Source of the DNA: Streptomyces sp. B1I3
Lineage (GTDB): Bacteria > Actinomycetota > Actinomycetes > Streptomycetales > Streptomycetaceae
Direction of reading: 5' to 3'
Assembly: GCF_030816615.1 (NCBI RefSeq)
Contig: NZ_JAUSYD010000001.1
Span: 6,904,501-6,968,500 of the forward strand
DNA length: 64,000 nucleotides
The notes beneath the pieces were generated by a model, which was given only the letters and a program-made list of their open reading frames with translations, did not search any database and was not told where the DNA came from. Of the stretch, positions 35,917 to 43,897 are shown one piece after another (positions within the stretch are counted from its first letter, which is position 1; every line of letters starts with the position of its first letter). The position numbers and the translations under genes were made by a program.

Positions 35917-36339
35917 TCAGCGGGTGCCGGCCTCGGCGCGCGCGTAGAACGCGGCGAGCTCGTTGGGGTTCTTGGTGTAGACGTCGATCTTGCGCACCGT
36001 GCCGTCCTCGACGTGGTGGATCTCCACCATGGTCAGCGGGAACTTCTCACCGGTGGTGTGGGCCGTGAGTGTCCCGATGACGCCGGCGGGGCCCTCGAAC
36101 ACCTCGGCACCGGTGATGGCGACGTCGGCGTAGCCCATCATCGCGCCCAGGACCGCCTGCACGAACACCTCGCGGCCCTGGTGCACACCGCCGTAGGGAA
36201 GCTGGTTCGGCTCGTCGACGATCACGTCGGCGGCGAGCTTGGCCAAGACACCCGGCACATCGCCCTTGCTCAATGCGACATACAGCCCTCGCACGACATC
36301 CGCGGGGCTCTCCGCAACCGTCTCGGTCTGGTCGCTCAT
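35917..36339 (-). CDS. SnoaL-like / nuclear transport factor 2 family protein
   Basis: A 140-aa cone-shaped alpha+beta barrel protein. Family marks are VVRGLYVALSKGDVPGVLAKLAADVIVDEPNQLPYGGVHQGREVF at the front and TMVEIHHVEDGTVRKIDVYTKNP near the end. Such proteins bind small hydrophobic ligands as isomerases, hydrolases or sensors; no catalytic Asp/His pair stands out. The ATG at 36,339 is preceded by AGGACAC. It is divergent from the XRE regulator 185 bases away, its likely controller. Confidence 0.8.
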   Translation of the reverse strand: MSDQTETVAESPADVVRGLYVALSKGDVPGVLAKLAADVIVDEPNQLPYGGVHQGREVFVQAVLGAMMGYADVAITGAEVFEGPAGVIGTLTAHTTGEKFPLTMVEIHHVEDGTVRKIDVYTKNPNELAAFYARAEAGTR

Positions 36340-36523
36340 CTTGTGTGTCCTGTCCGTGTTCGGGTGCCGCCGACCGGGGCGCGTACGCCTCTGCGCCGGT
36401 CGGGCCCCGGGAGACCGGGGCACGCACCATGCAACGGCAGACGGCCGTGACGGGGGAGTCTTTGCTGTGAGGGGTACTGGCAGGGACCCCCAACCCTCGC
36501 GCGGTCTGCCTACCCTGATCCTC

Positions 36524-37408
36524 ATGGACAACCGGGACGCAGTCAGCGCATTCCTCCGCTCCCGACGCGAGAGGATCACCCCCGAGCAGGCGGGTCTGCC
36601 GGCGTACGGTCAGCGGCGGGTGCCCGGACTGCGCAGGGGCGAGGTCGCCGCGCTTGCCGGGGTGAGTGTCGAGTACTACACACGCCTGGAGCGCGGCAGC
36701 CTCCGAGGCGTCTCCGACAGTGTGCTGGATGCCCTCGCCCAGGCCCTTCGGCTGGACACCACTGAGCGCATGTACCTGTACGACCTGGCGCGCGCTGCCG
36801 GCCCGGCGCCCGGCGCGCTGTCACGCAGGCGGGAAGTCCGGCCGGCGGTGCGGCCGAGTGTGGCGCGGATCGTCGAAGGCATGCCGGGGATGGCGGCGTG
36901 TGTGATGAACAACCGCCTTGATGTACTGGCCGCCAACCCGCTGGGCCGGGCCCTGTACTCGCAGATGTATGCCGACTCGTCCTGCGGGGCGAACATCGCC
37001 CGGTTTGCGTTCTTCAATCCGGCAGCCAGACGGTTCTACGCCGACTGGGAGCGCATGGCCCGCTTCGCCGTGGGCGCGCTGCGCGTTGAGGCGGGGAAAA
37101 GCCCTTACGACCGGGAGTTGTCGAATCTGATCGGTGAACTGTCCACCCGCAGCGACGCCTTCCGCGTGATGTGGGGATCCCACGATGTGCATGTTTTCCG
37201 CACGAGCACCAAACGCCTCAACCATCCGCTCGTCGGCGACCTGGAACTCGATCAGGAGACCATGAGCCTGCCCGACGGAAGCGGCCTGAGCGTGGTCGTC
37301 TACAGCGCGCCCCCCGGCACCGCAGCCGAGGACGGCCTGAAGCTGCTCGCGAGCTGGTCCGCCACGACCGGACGGGAACAGGACGCCCGATCCACGAGTG
37401 AACCGTGA
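36524..37408 (+). CDS. XRE-family regulator with MmyB-like ligand domain
   Basis: A 294-aa regulator common in Streptomyces. The HTH covers residues about 10-75 (RRVPGLRRGEVAALAGVSVEYYTRLERG). The C-terminal MmyB-like domain (ANPLGRALYSQMYADS; AFRVMWGSHDVHVFRTSTKRLNHPLVGDLELDQETM) is a PAS-like pocket shown to bind fatty acids in the family. A TACCCT box only seven bases before the ATG suggests a leaderless mRNA. It probably controls the divergent SnoaL-like gene. Confidence 0.9.
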   Translation: MDNRDAVSAFLRSRRERITPEQAGLPAYGQRRVPGLRRGEVAALAGVSVEYYTRLERGSLRGVSDSVLDALAQALRLDTTERMYLYDLARAAGPAPGALSRRREVRPAVRPSVARIVEGMPGMAACVMNNRLDVLAANPLGRALYSQMYADSSCGANIARFAFFNPAARRFYADWERMARFAVGALRVEAGKSPYDRELSNLIGELSTRSDAFRVMWGSHDVHVFRTSTKRLNHPLVGDLELDQETMSLPDGSGLSVVVYSAPPGTAAEDGLKLLASWSATTGREQDARSTSEP

Positions 37409-37519
37409 GGCTGTCCGCCTTCCGTCTCACTTGCAACGAGAACGAGATCCGGAGCGAGGATCCTCCGGACGAGCAGCTTTCCTCGGGCTGAGAAGAACCG
37501 CGGTCCGTGCGCTCGACCT

Positions 37520-37880
37520 CAGTTGCGACGCGGGACAGAGCGACGATCCTGAACGCGGTCGGGCCTCGTTCGTCGCGTCCTGGCGGGCAATGCGGAGCCA
37601 AGCGTGCCCTTGTCGGCCGGCCTCGCCGCGAGTGCCCACCACAGCCGGGACCTATCCGGCCAACCCGGGTCGAGAGGGCTGAACGTGCCGTTATCACCAC
37701 GCTGTTCGGGAGTGAGCGCGAGACCGAACAGGGTCCGAACCGGACCGTCACTGCACAGTGACCCGTCCACAGCTCGAACAAGGCATCCGCCCGGCCCGTC
37801 ATCGACGCGTGCAACTCCGCGCGGAAGCGTGGCACCGTCGCGAACTCCTCGATCGTCGCGCCGTCCCATCTTTTCGATAC
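37520..37880 (-). pseudogene. Transposase fragment (NF041680-like)
   Basis: Two minus frames together give EEFATVPRFRAELHASMTGRADALFEL and CSDGPVRTLFGLALTPEQRGDNGTF, in the order found at the N-terminus of a streptomycete IS transposase family (VxxFRxxFYxCLTxRADALFEL; ADGPVxSLVxLSLxPEHRRGHG). A frameshift lies between them and the rest is missing. Flanking DNA from 37,409 to 37,978 holds nothing else recognisable. Confidence 0.55.
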
Positions 37881-37978
37881 TGCCGCAGTAGATGCGTACA
37901 CCTCGCCCCAGAGGCCGGAAGCCCCCGCCGCAGGACGCGGTGATCACGGCAGGGGCTCTGGGGCAGTAGATCCGGCAT

Positions 37979-38626
37979 TTACCGCGGCAAGCCGTGCAGT
38001 GCTGCGGATGCCAGTCGTGCCGCTGGTGGTAGTGGCGCGTGCTGGGGGCAGGCTCCGAACGCCTGGATCACCAACCCTGCGAAACGTCGGGAGGCCGTGA
38101 CCTGGGTGGCGGTCGATGTGGCGTGGATCCCCTTGTTGGCCACGAGTATGAGAATCAGGTCGTCCAGGATGAAGTCGGACCGTAGGTGCCCAGCGTCCTT
38201 GGCTCGCCGGGCCAGTTCGGCGACTGCTTTCAGCGTGTACTCACGGCCCGCGGCGACATCCGTTACCCCCGGGAAGGTCGACAGGAAGGCTTCGGTGAAG
38301 CCCCGATCGCGGGCGTGCAGCTCACACATCTTCTCGATCACCAGGCACAGGCCACGCCACGGATCAGGATCTGCGCACCCCTCGTCGACGATGGCGCGGC
38401 ATGCGTGCAGCTGGTCCGCGAAGGCTTCGGCGACCAGCATCTGCTTGGTCGGGAAGTGACGGTACAAGGTGGCAGGTCCCACCCCGGCACGCCGCGCGAT
38501 CTCCCGCATCGGCACGTCCAGGCCGTCAGCGGAGAACAGCGCTCGGGCCGCGTCGAGGATGCCTTTCCGATTGTCCAGCGCGTCGGAACGCAGGGTATGA
38601 GGCAAGTGGTCGGTCACCACTCTCAC
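37979..38626 (-). CDS. TetR/AcrR-family regulator
   Basis: A 215-aa TetR repressor. HTH: ILDAARALFSADGLDVPMREIARRAGVGPATLYRHFPTKQML. The C-terminal domain begins HACRAIVDEGCADPDPWRGLCL, of the type seen beside short-chain or quinone oxidoreductases. It is divergent from the oxidoreductase at 38,812, with a perfect 8-bp-arm palindrome nine bases upstream of its own start. It most likely represses both genes. Confidence 0.9.
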   Translation of the reverse strand: MRVVTDHLPHTLRSDALDNRKGILDAARALFSADGLDVPMREIARRAGVGPATLYRHFPTKQMLVAEAFADQLHACRAIVDEGCADPDPWRGLCLVIEKMCELHARDRGFTEAFLSTFPGVTDVAAGREYTLKAVAELARRAKDAGHLRSDFILDDLILILVANKGIHATSTATQVTASRRFAGLVIQAFGACPQHAPLPPAARLASAALHGLPR

Positions 38627-38634
38627 TTTACCTA

Positions 38635-38654
38635 AACGGACGGTGGCGTCCGTT
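38635..38654. promoter_or_regulatory. TetR operator palindrome
   Basis: AACGGACG-GTGG-CGTCCGTT, a perfect 20-base dyad between the divergent TetR and oxidoreductase genes and close to the TetR start codon. It shares the GGAC/GTCC half-site with the operators at 34,959 but has a different spacer. Confidence 0.8.
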
Positions 38655-38811
38655 ACCGTCCAGAACGTAGAAACGCACCGAGATCATCGCGGCGCGCGGC
38701 ACCGGGACCGATGCTCGGCCGCGGCGTGAAGCCCCTCCCCGCCAAGCGGCGATCGGTGGCGGGCATGGAGCAGGACCGTGCCTGAGCGGTCCGAGAACAT
38801 GGGAGACGACA

Positions 38812-39774
38812 TTGAAGGCAATCGCGATCCAGACGTACGGAGGCCCTGAAGGCCTGGCTGTTGTCGACCTGCCGGTACCCGCACCTACTGCCGGGCAGGT
38901 GCTGATCGACACCGAGGCGGTGGGCGTCGGTGGTGTCGACACCGTGATCCGAAGCGGGGCTCTGGCCGCCTACGGCTTCAAGGAGGGCCACATCCCGGGT
39001 GGCGAGGTGGCGGGCACCGTGACCGCAGTCGGTGACGGCGTCGACGCATCGTGGATCGGCCGGCGGGTGTGGGGCTTCACCGGCACCGGCGGAGGCTACG
39101 TCGAACAGGCCGTCGCGCCGGTCGAGGAGATCCTTCCCCTGCCCAGTAGCCTGTCCGCCGTCGACGCGGTGACGCTCGGCAGTTCCGGTGTAGTGGCTCA
39201 CTTCGGGCTTCGCCACGCCCATTTCGCTCCCGGGGAGACGGTTTTGGTGCGTGGTGCGGCCGGCAGCATCGGGATCATGACCGTCCAGCTCGCCGCTCGC
39301 GGTGGTGCCGCCGCAGTGGCGGTCACGACATCGTCGGCCGAGCGCGGCGAGCGGTTGCGCCGCCTCGGCGCGACCCACGTACTGGAGCGCTCCGGCGACG
39401 GAGGGGAAGAGACTCCCGCAGGCTATGACGTCATCATCGACGTTGTGGCCGGTGAGGACATGCCGTCGTTCCTCGACAGGCTCAACCCGAACGGCCGCAT
39501 GGTGGCCGTGGGCGCTGTCGCAGGTCAGCCGCCCGCAGATTTCGGCACGAAGCTCATGGCGGCGTTCCAGAAGTCGCTCTCATTCGCCACTTTCAGCACA
39601 GCCACCGTTACCCGAGCCGACCGACGTGCCGTGCGCAGCGAACAGTTCGCCGCCGCCAGCCGCGGCGAGATCGAAACGGTGGTGCACGAACTGCTGCCAC
39701 TGGACGGAGCGGCGCTGGCGCACCAGAAGATGGACGCGGGCGAGGTCTTCGGCAGGATCGTGCTGACACCGTAG
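38812..39774 (+). CDS. NADPH:quinone reductase / zinc-binding dehydrogenase family protein
   Basis: A 320-aa MDR-family oxidoreductase with a TTG start preceded by GGGAG. Starts KAIAIQTYGGPEGLAVVDLP and holds GGEVAGTVTAVGDGV, then the nucleotide-binding segment GETVLVRGAAGSIGIMTVQLAA and LNPNGRMVAVGAV. Structural-zinc cysteines are absent, so a quinone or enone is the likely substrate. Divergently paired with the TetR repressor, a layout repeated from 34-35.6 kb though the two enzymes are not close copies. Confidence 0.88.
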   Translation: MKAIAIQTYGGPEGLAVVDLPVPAPTAGQVLIDTEAVGVGGVDTVIRSGALAAYGFKEGHIPGGEVAGTVTAVGDGVDASWIGRRVWGFTGTGGGYVEQAVAPVEEILPLPSSLSAVDAVTLGSSGVVAHFGLRHAHFAPGETVLVRGAAGSIGIMTVQLAARGGAAAVAVTTSSAERGERLRRLGATHVLERSGDGGEETPAGYDVIIDVVAGEDMPSFLDRLNPNGRMVAVGAVAGQPPADFGTKLMAAFQKSLSFATFSTATVTRADRRAVRSEQFAAASRGEIETVVHELLPLDGAALAHQKMDAGEVFGRIVLTP

Positions 39775-39889
39775 CTTCCGCGCTCCCCATCTGTGTGGGT
39801 GTCCTTCTCGTGCACCGTGGGGCCGGGCCGGTACTGACTTCGGCCACTTCCTCGACTGTACGGCCGGTGCACGCGAGGAAGAAGCCTCC

Positions 39890-40100
39890 GGGGGTCGCTT
39901 CGCCGAGGGCCGCTGGCCGTTTGCCCGGAACGTCGTCAGCGACGGCACGCCCGTCTCCGGATCGATGAAAAGGGCCTCGTTCTCCGGGTACCCGGCATCC
40001 GCCGCGGCGGCGCCTCGCAGCTTGTCCTCCGGCTGCTGACGGAAGAGCTTGGCGTCGAACTCGGCGTTCTCGCCCGGGCCAACACCGCGAAGAAGTGACA
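39890..40100 (-). pseudogene. Second Tn3-type transposase scrap
   Basis: The minus frame contains DKLRGAAAADAGYPENEALF, directly followed by DPETGVPSLTTFRANGQRPS, which recalls a segment of another Tn3 transposase group (LFIDPETGVPSL, RADGQRPSAK). It breaks off afterwards. Opposite in strand to the large Tn3 relic. The rest of 39,775-40,394 shows no gene. Confidence 0.4.
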
Positions 40101-40394
40101 CAGCTTCACGCCGCCGTCGCGGTCGCCCACGGCGAACTCCTCACGCTTCGACGGCAGATTTCAGGCTGAGCCACCCGGCCGGCCGGGTGGCACCCTGCGC
40201 CCGTTGCGGGACCCGGACGCGGCCGGACTCGACGACGAGGACGGCGCGGAGGGCTGCCGACGGTGAAGGATTCCTCTGGGACGAGTGGCATGCGGTGTCG
40301 TGCCAGGACCGGCGGCAACGGCCCAAGACGGGCCCCGCTGCATGCCAGTTGCCGCCACACCAGACAATCGGTCGGATTGACCGAAGGGCGCAGC

Positions 40395-40763
40395 CTAGGC
40401 GTCTTTCGCCTCAGCCGCCTCATGAAAGCTGACGATCGCTTCACCGTTGGATCTCGCCCATTCGGTCAGCTTGGTGATCGGCTCCTCGAGCGTGCGTCCG
40501 AGCTCGGTCAAGCTGTATTCCACACGTGGTGGCGCTTCGGCGTACACGCGCCGCTCGACCAGCCCGTTGTCCTGGAGCCGGCGCAGCGTCTGCGTCAGTA
40601 CCTTGCGTGAGACGCCTCCGATCAGTTCGACCAGATCGCCGTGCCGTAGGGGACCGTCACTCAGCGCAAAGAGCGTGACCACCGCCCATTTGCTGGCAAT
40701 GATCTCGATTGCCAGGCGAGCGGGGCAGTCGGCGAGGAAGACGGTTCCGGGACGGAGGCTCAC
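40395..40763 (-). CDS. HxlR-family transcriptional regulator
   Basis: A 122-aa winged-helix regulator. The conserved opening CPARLAIEIIASKWAVVTLFALSDGPLRHGDLVELIGGVSRKVLTQTLRRLQDNGLVERRVY is the HxlR signature, including the early cysteine (Cys13) that senses electrophiles or oxidants in several members. Ends in an acidic/alanine tail. Divergent from a flavin monooxygenase pseudogene, with a perfect palindrome between them, so its former target is probably the decayed gene. Confidence 0.92.
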   Translation of the reverse strand: MSLRPGTVFLADCPARLAIEIIASKWAVVTLFALSDGPLRHGDLVELIGGVSRKVLTQTLRRLQDNGLVERRVYAEAPPRVEYSLTELGRTLEEPITKLTEWARSNGEAIVSFHEAAEAKDA

Positions 40764-40772
40764 GAGCTGAAG

Positions 40773-40788
40773 GGTACCTTCAGGTACC
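40773..40788. promoter_or_regulatory. HxlR operator palindrome
   Basis: GGTACCT-TC-AGGTACC, a perfect 16-base dyad of the GTAC type usual for HxlR proteins. It is ten bases upstream of the HxlR start and 25 bases before the monooxygenase start. Confidence 0.8.
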
Positions 40789-40812
40789 TATCGGCTGCCT
40801 ACCGTCGAAGAT

Positions 40813-41416
40813 ATGCAGCGCACCATCCCGATGGGTGCCGAGGTCGAACTCGGCATCTTCTCCCTCACCGACATGGTCCCGGGTGACACCGGCTCGCAAC
40901 GAGTCCGCGACATCGTGGACGTCGGCGCCCTCGCAGACCAGGCAGGGCTCGACGTGTTCGGTGTCGATGAACACCGCACACTCCGGTTCGCGGTGTCCTC
41001 GCCCGCAGTCGTCCTCGCCGCCGCCGCCGTCGCCGCCAAAACTTCCTTTATCACCCTGACCGGCGCCGTCTCGGTCCTGAGCGTGCTCGACCCCGTCCGT
41101 CTCCACCAGGACTTCGCCCAGCTCGACCTGGTCTCGGACGGTCATGCCGAGATCACGGCGGGCCGCAGCGCCTACACCGAGCCGTTCGACATCTTCGGCG
41201 TCGACATGGAGCACTACGACGAACGCCGAGAAACTCGACCTGCTGCGCATCCTCGCCACCCAGGGCGATGTCACATGGGCGGGGCGGTTCCACCCAGCGC
41301 TGAAAAACGCCACCATCGTCCCCCACCTGAACCGCACGCTGCCGGTACGGCTGGCTGCCGGATGGTCAACGGACAGCTCCGACGTCGCACCCGCAGCGCG
41401 GAGCGATTCCGGCTGA
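40813..41416 (+). pseudogene. Luciferase-like (LLM) flavin monooxygenase, truncated and frameshifted
   Basis: The first 140 codons fit an LLM-class flavin-dependent oxidoreductase (VELGIFSLTDMVPGD; VGALADQAGLDVFGVDEH; DPVRLHQDFAQLDLVSDGHAEITAGRS). Near 41,225 the frame shifts; the continuation EKLDLLRILATQGDVTWAGRF and RTLPVRLAAGW lies in the next frame and stops at 41,416. Half the barrel is missing, so it is inactive. Confidence 0.82.
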
Positions 41417-41543
41417 ACCGTCGGCTCAGCCGTCACCGTGCCGGGGGTTTGCCCACCACCCCGCACCCGCATGCCCGCCCGGACGAGCGCGTGCGTGCAT
41501 CTTCACCTACCGGTGGATCCACGCCCATGCCAAGCAATCATCC

Positions 41544-41620
41544 ATGTCCAACCCGACCACCTACCTCCTTGTCCACGGCGCCTGGCACAACGGGCACTCC
41601 TGGAACCGCGTCGCCCGCTG
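41544..41620 (+). pseudogene. Alpha/beta-hydrolase N-terminal scrap
   Basis: MSNPTTYLLVHGAWHNGHSW is the typical first strand and oxyanion loop of an alpha/beta hydrolase. The frame then loses similarity and no GxSxG follows. Region 41,417-41,709 otherwise shows no gene. Confidence 0.6.
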
Positions 41621-41709
41621 CCCGAAAACGAGCGTGACCCGCGAAGCGGAGCACGACCAGGTCATCCGATGTGTACTACTCCACCCCACCGAAGAGTTGA
41701 GGTATCACC

Positions 41710-42060
41710 ATGTTCATCGCCTATGCCATCGTCGCCGCGTTCATGTCGGTGGTGCTTCTGGCCTCAGCCGGTGCCAAATTCACCCGGCCGAGGCGGCTCG
41801 TCGACCAGATGGCCACCCTAGGCCTGCCCTACAGGGTGTTGCCGTTCCTGGGCGCCGCTCAGGTCGCCGGCGCGGGCGGCCTCATCATCGGACTCTGGCG
41901 GGGGCCTCTCGGAATCGCCGCCGCCGTCGGCCTGACGCTCTACTTCATCGGCGCGGTCGCCGCACACCTGCGCGCCGGTGACTACAAGGGCGCACCCCCG
42001 GCAGCCGTCCTTACGCTTGTCGCCGTCGTCCTCATCGCATTGCGCGCCGCCACCCTCTGA
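41710..42060 (+). CDS. DoxX-family membrane protein
   Basis: A 116-aa protein with four hydrophobic segments (FIAYAIVAAFMSVVLLASAG; LPFLGAAQVAGAGGLIIGLW; GIAAAVGLTLYFIGAVAAHL; AAVLTLVAVVLIALRAATL) and KFTRPRRLVDQMATLGLP after the first, the usual DoxX-like pattern. Such proteins are linked to thiol or quinone redox balance in the membrane. A GAGG-like site precedes the ATG. It is one of the few intact genes left in the decayed 40.8-42.8 kb stretch. Confidence 0.85.
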   Translation: MFIAYAIVAAFMSVVLLASAGAKFTRPRRLVDQMATLGLPYRVLPFLGAAQVAGAGGLIIGLWRGPLGIAAAVGLTLYFIGAVAAHLRAGDYKGAPPAAVLTLVAVVLIALRAATL

Positions 42061-42479
42061 CCGCCCGCCCATGCCTGACAGGGAAGGGGAGAATCCCGGC
42101 GCCGCCGCAGTTCCGCACCGTGCCCGGCCCCGGAACGGCGGCCGTCACCCCTGCGGCGGTGGGGACATCGGAACTCGAAAACCGCATCTCGTCGCGGATG
42201 CGGAGACGTTTGTACCGGTGGCGTCGGGTGGGTCTGCTCGACGACCCAGCGGGTCCTGCCCAGTGATCCAGGGCGTTTCTCCCGCACCCTGGGAGAACTT
42301 CACCGACCGCTTCGGCCTGAGCGCAGGCCACATGCCGGGCACTGGCATCCGGGCGACCCGGAAATCCTGATCATGATGGACTCCGGGTAAGACGTCGCCT
42401 ACCTCTCCCACGCTCTCGCGGACCTTCCGGTCGTGCTGGTCGGACGCCTGCGTTCGGACCGCGTCATGCTCTCAGGCGC
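42061..42479. other. No gene seen
   Basis: About 420 bases with only chance reading frames; likely decayed DNA between the DoxX gene and a regulator fragment. Confidence 0.4.
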
Positions 42480-42797
42480 CATGCCCTCCGTGACGCTGAG
42501 CTCCTGGGTCCCTATGACGGACAGCAGTTCAAGTTGCTCGGCTCCTGGGCTTCCGGGCGGGGCGGTGAACCACAGCAGGCGTTGGCGTGCGTCCTCGCTG
42601 AAGAGGTTGTAGCAGTCGAGTTCGATGATGCCGAGCGTGGGGTGGACGATCTTCTTGTGGTCCATGCGGCGCACCGCGACGTCGTGGGTGTCCCAGAGGG
42701 CTGCGAACTCCTCGCTGCGGCGGCGTAGCACGGCGATCATCCTGGTGACCTCCGCGTCCCGGCCGCGTCGGGCGGCCGCTGCTCGGAGGTCGGCCAC
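42480..42797 (-). pseudogene. C-terminal fragment of an XRE/MmyB-type regulator
   Basis: The frame reads ADLRAAAARRGRDAEVTRMI, RRRSEEFAALWDTHDVAVRR, HKKIVHPTLGIIELDCYNLF and LLWFTAPPGSPGAEQLELLS, which is the second half of the MmyB-like ligand domain. The HTH and first half are absent upstream. It is a diverged cousin of the intact regulator at 36,524. Confidence 0.75.
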
Positions 42798-43119
42798 GAA
42801 AACCCGGGAGACCAGTATCGAGGTCCACTACGGCTATGGCTGCGGGGGCTGAGCCGACTAGTTGACCGCTGACCAAACCCGCCATCCGCCCGCGCTTCGA
42901 GAGCGGATGGCGGGACGTGGGCAGATGGCGTCCCCGGCGCGTTCGCCGACCGCGGCTACAATTTCGGCATGTAGCGCCACATCCTCCGGGCCTGCGGCAC
43001 CACACCCAAGACCGCCCGTCGCGGTGATCACGCATTCAGCGATGTGTAGCGAGGATCTCGACCTCTGCGTCCATCGCGCCCCCGGGCCCTTCAGGAGCGC
43101 CAGGTTCGAGCCGAGCCGG
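42798..43119. other. No gene seen
   Basis: About 320 bases; no coding pattern, hairpin or repeat that I can defend. Confidence 0.35.
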
Positions 43120-43524
43120 TCAAGCCGGCCTCGCTCCGGCGGGCCCGCCCACGACCGTGAGCAGGTCCACGACGAAGATCAGCGTCGAGCCCGCCGGGAT
43201 CAACGGAGAGGGTGACTGCCTGCCGTAACCGAGACGCGGGGGCACGATGATCTCGCGCCGGCCGCCGACCTTCATTCCCCTCACTCCCCGGTCCCAGCCC
43301 TTGATGACCCTGCCACCGCCCACGGCGAACTTGAACGGCTGGTCCCGCTCCCAGGAGGAGTCGAACTCCCTTCTGGACGCGAACGTGACCCCTACGTAGT
43401 GAACCCGGACGACCCTGCCCGGCTGCGCTTCGGGCCCGTCCCCCACCACGAGGTCTCGGATCGTCAGCTCGGTGGGAGCGTCACCCTCCCGAACCTCGAT
43501 TTCGGGCTTCGTCAGGTCGCTCAT
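43120..43524 (-). CDS. FKBP-type peptidyl-prolyl cis-trans isomerase
   Basis: A 134-aa cytosolic FKBP that isomerises peptidyl-proline bonds and binds FK506-like macrolides. The domain covers nearly the whole chain: VRVHYVGVTFASRREFDSSW, then PFKFAVGGGRVIKGWDRGVRGMKVGGRREIIVPPRLGYG, and the closing TLIFVVDLLTV. The ATG at 43,524 matches the usual start of streptomycete homologues (SDLTKPEIEV). Monocistronic by its neighbours. Confidence 0.93.
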   Translation of the reverse strand: MSDLTKPEIEVREGDAPTELTIRDLVVGDGPEAQPGRVVRVHYVGVTFASRREFDSSWERDQPFKFAVGGGRVIKGWDRGVRGMKVGGRREIIVPPRLGYGRQSPSPLIPAGSTLIFVVDLLTVVGGPAGARPA

Positions 43525-43840
43525 CACGGTCCCATCGCTCGCCACCGGAATCCCCGCACGGGCCGGCCGGACACATGGACATTCCATGCGGCAGGCGATC
43601 ACGCTACCGGCAGGGCCCATGAAGACGTCCACCCAACTGTGGCACAGGGAGTTGAGGTGGTGCCGATGTGGGGTGGGGTGGACGTGCGCGACCTTTCGAC
43701 TCGAAAGACGTTCGCACCCGTACCCAGTTCCCGCGGGTAGTGCCAGGTCACGGTGGTGACAGCTACGCGAGACGACGGGGCCAACGGGCAGCGATACCGC
43801 ACCACTGCTTGAGGCCGGGCAATGCACCGGCCGGGCCCCT
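43525..43840. promoter_or_regulatory. FKBP upstream region with a perfect palindrome
   Basis: CTTTCGA-C-TCGAAAG (43,693-43,707) is a 15-base perfect dyad some 170 bases upstream of the FKBP start. It could be a regulator site; no other gene is present in the stretch. Confidence 0.4.
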
Positions 43841-43867
43841 GCACCGCCTCGGCTGCGGAGGCGGTGC
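43841..43867. terminator. glpFK operon terminator
   Basis: GCACCGCCTC and GAGGCGGTGC form a perfect 10-bp stem with a 7-base loop, 31 bases beyond the glycerol kinase stop on the minus strand. Confidence 0.78.
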
Positions 43868-43897
43868 GGTACAGGGGTTACCGCATCGAGGAGGTGG

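Noticed and set aside
35917..36579. Longer start for the SnoaL-like protein (220 aa)
   Set aside because: The extra 80 residues are arginine/proline-rich, overlap the divergent regulator gene, and are not part of the fold; ATG 36,339 has a ribosome site.
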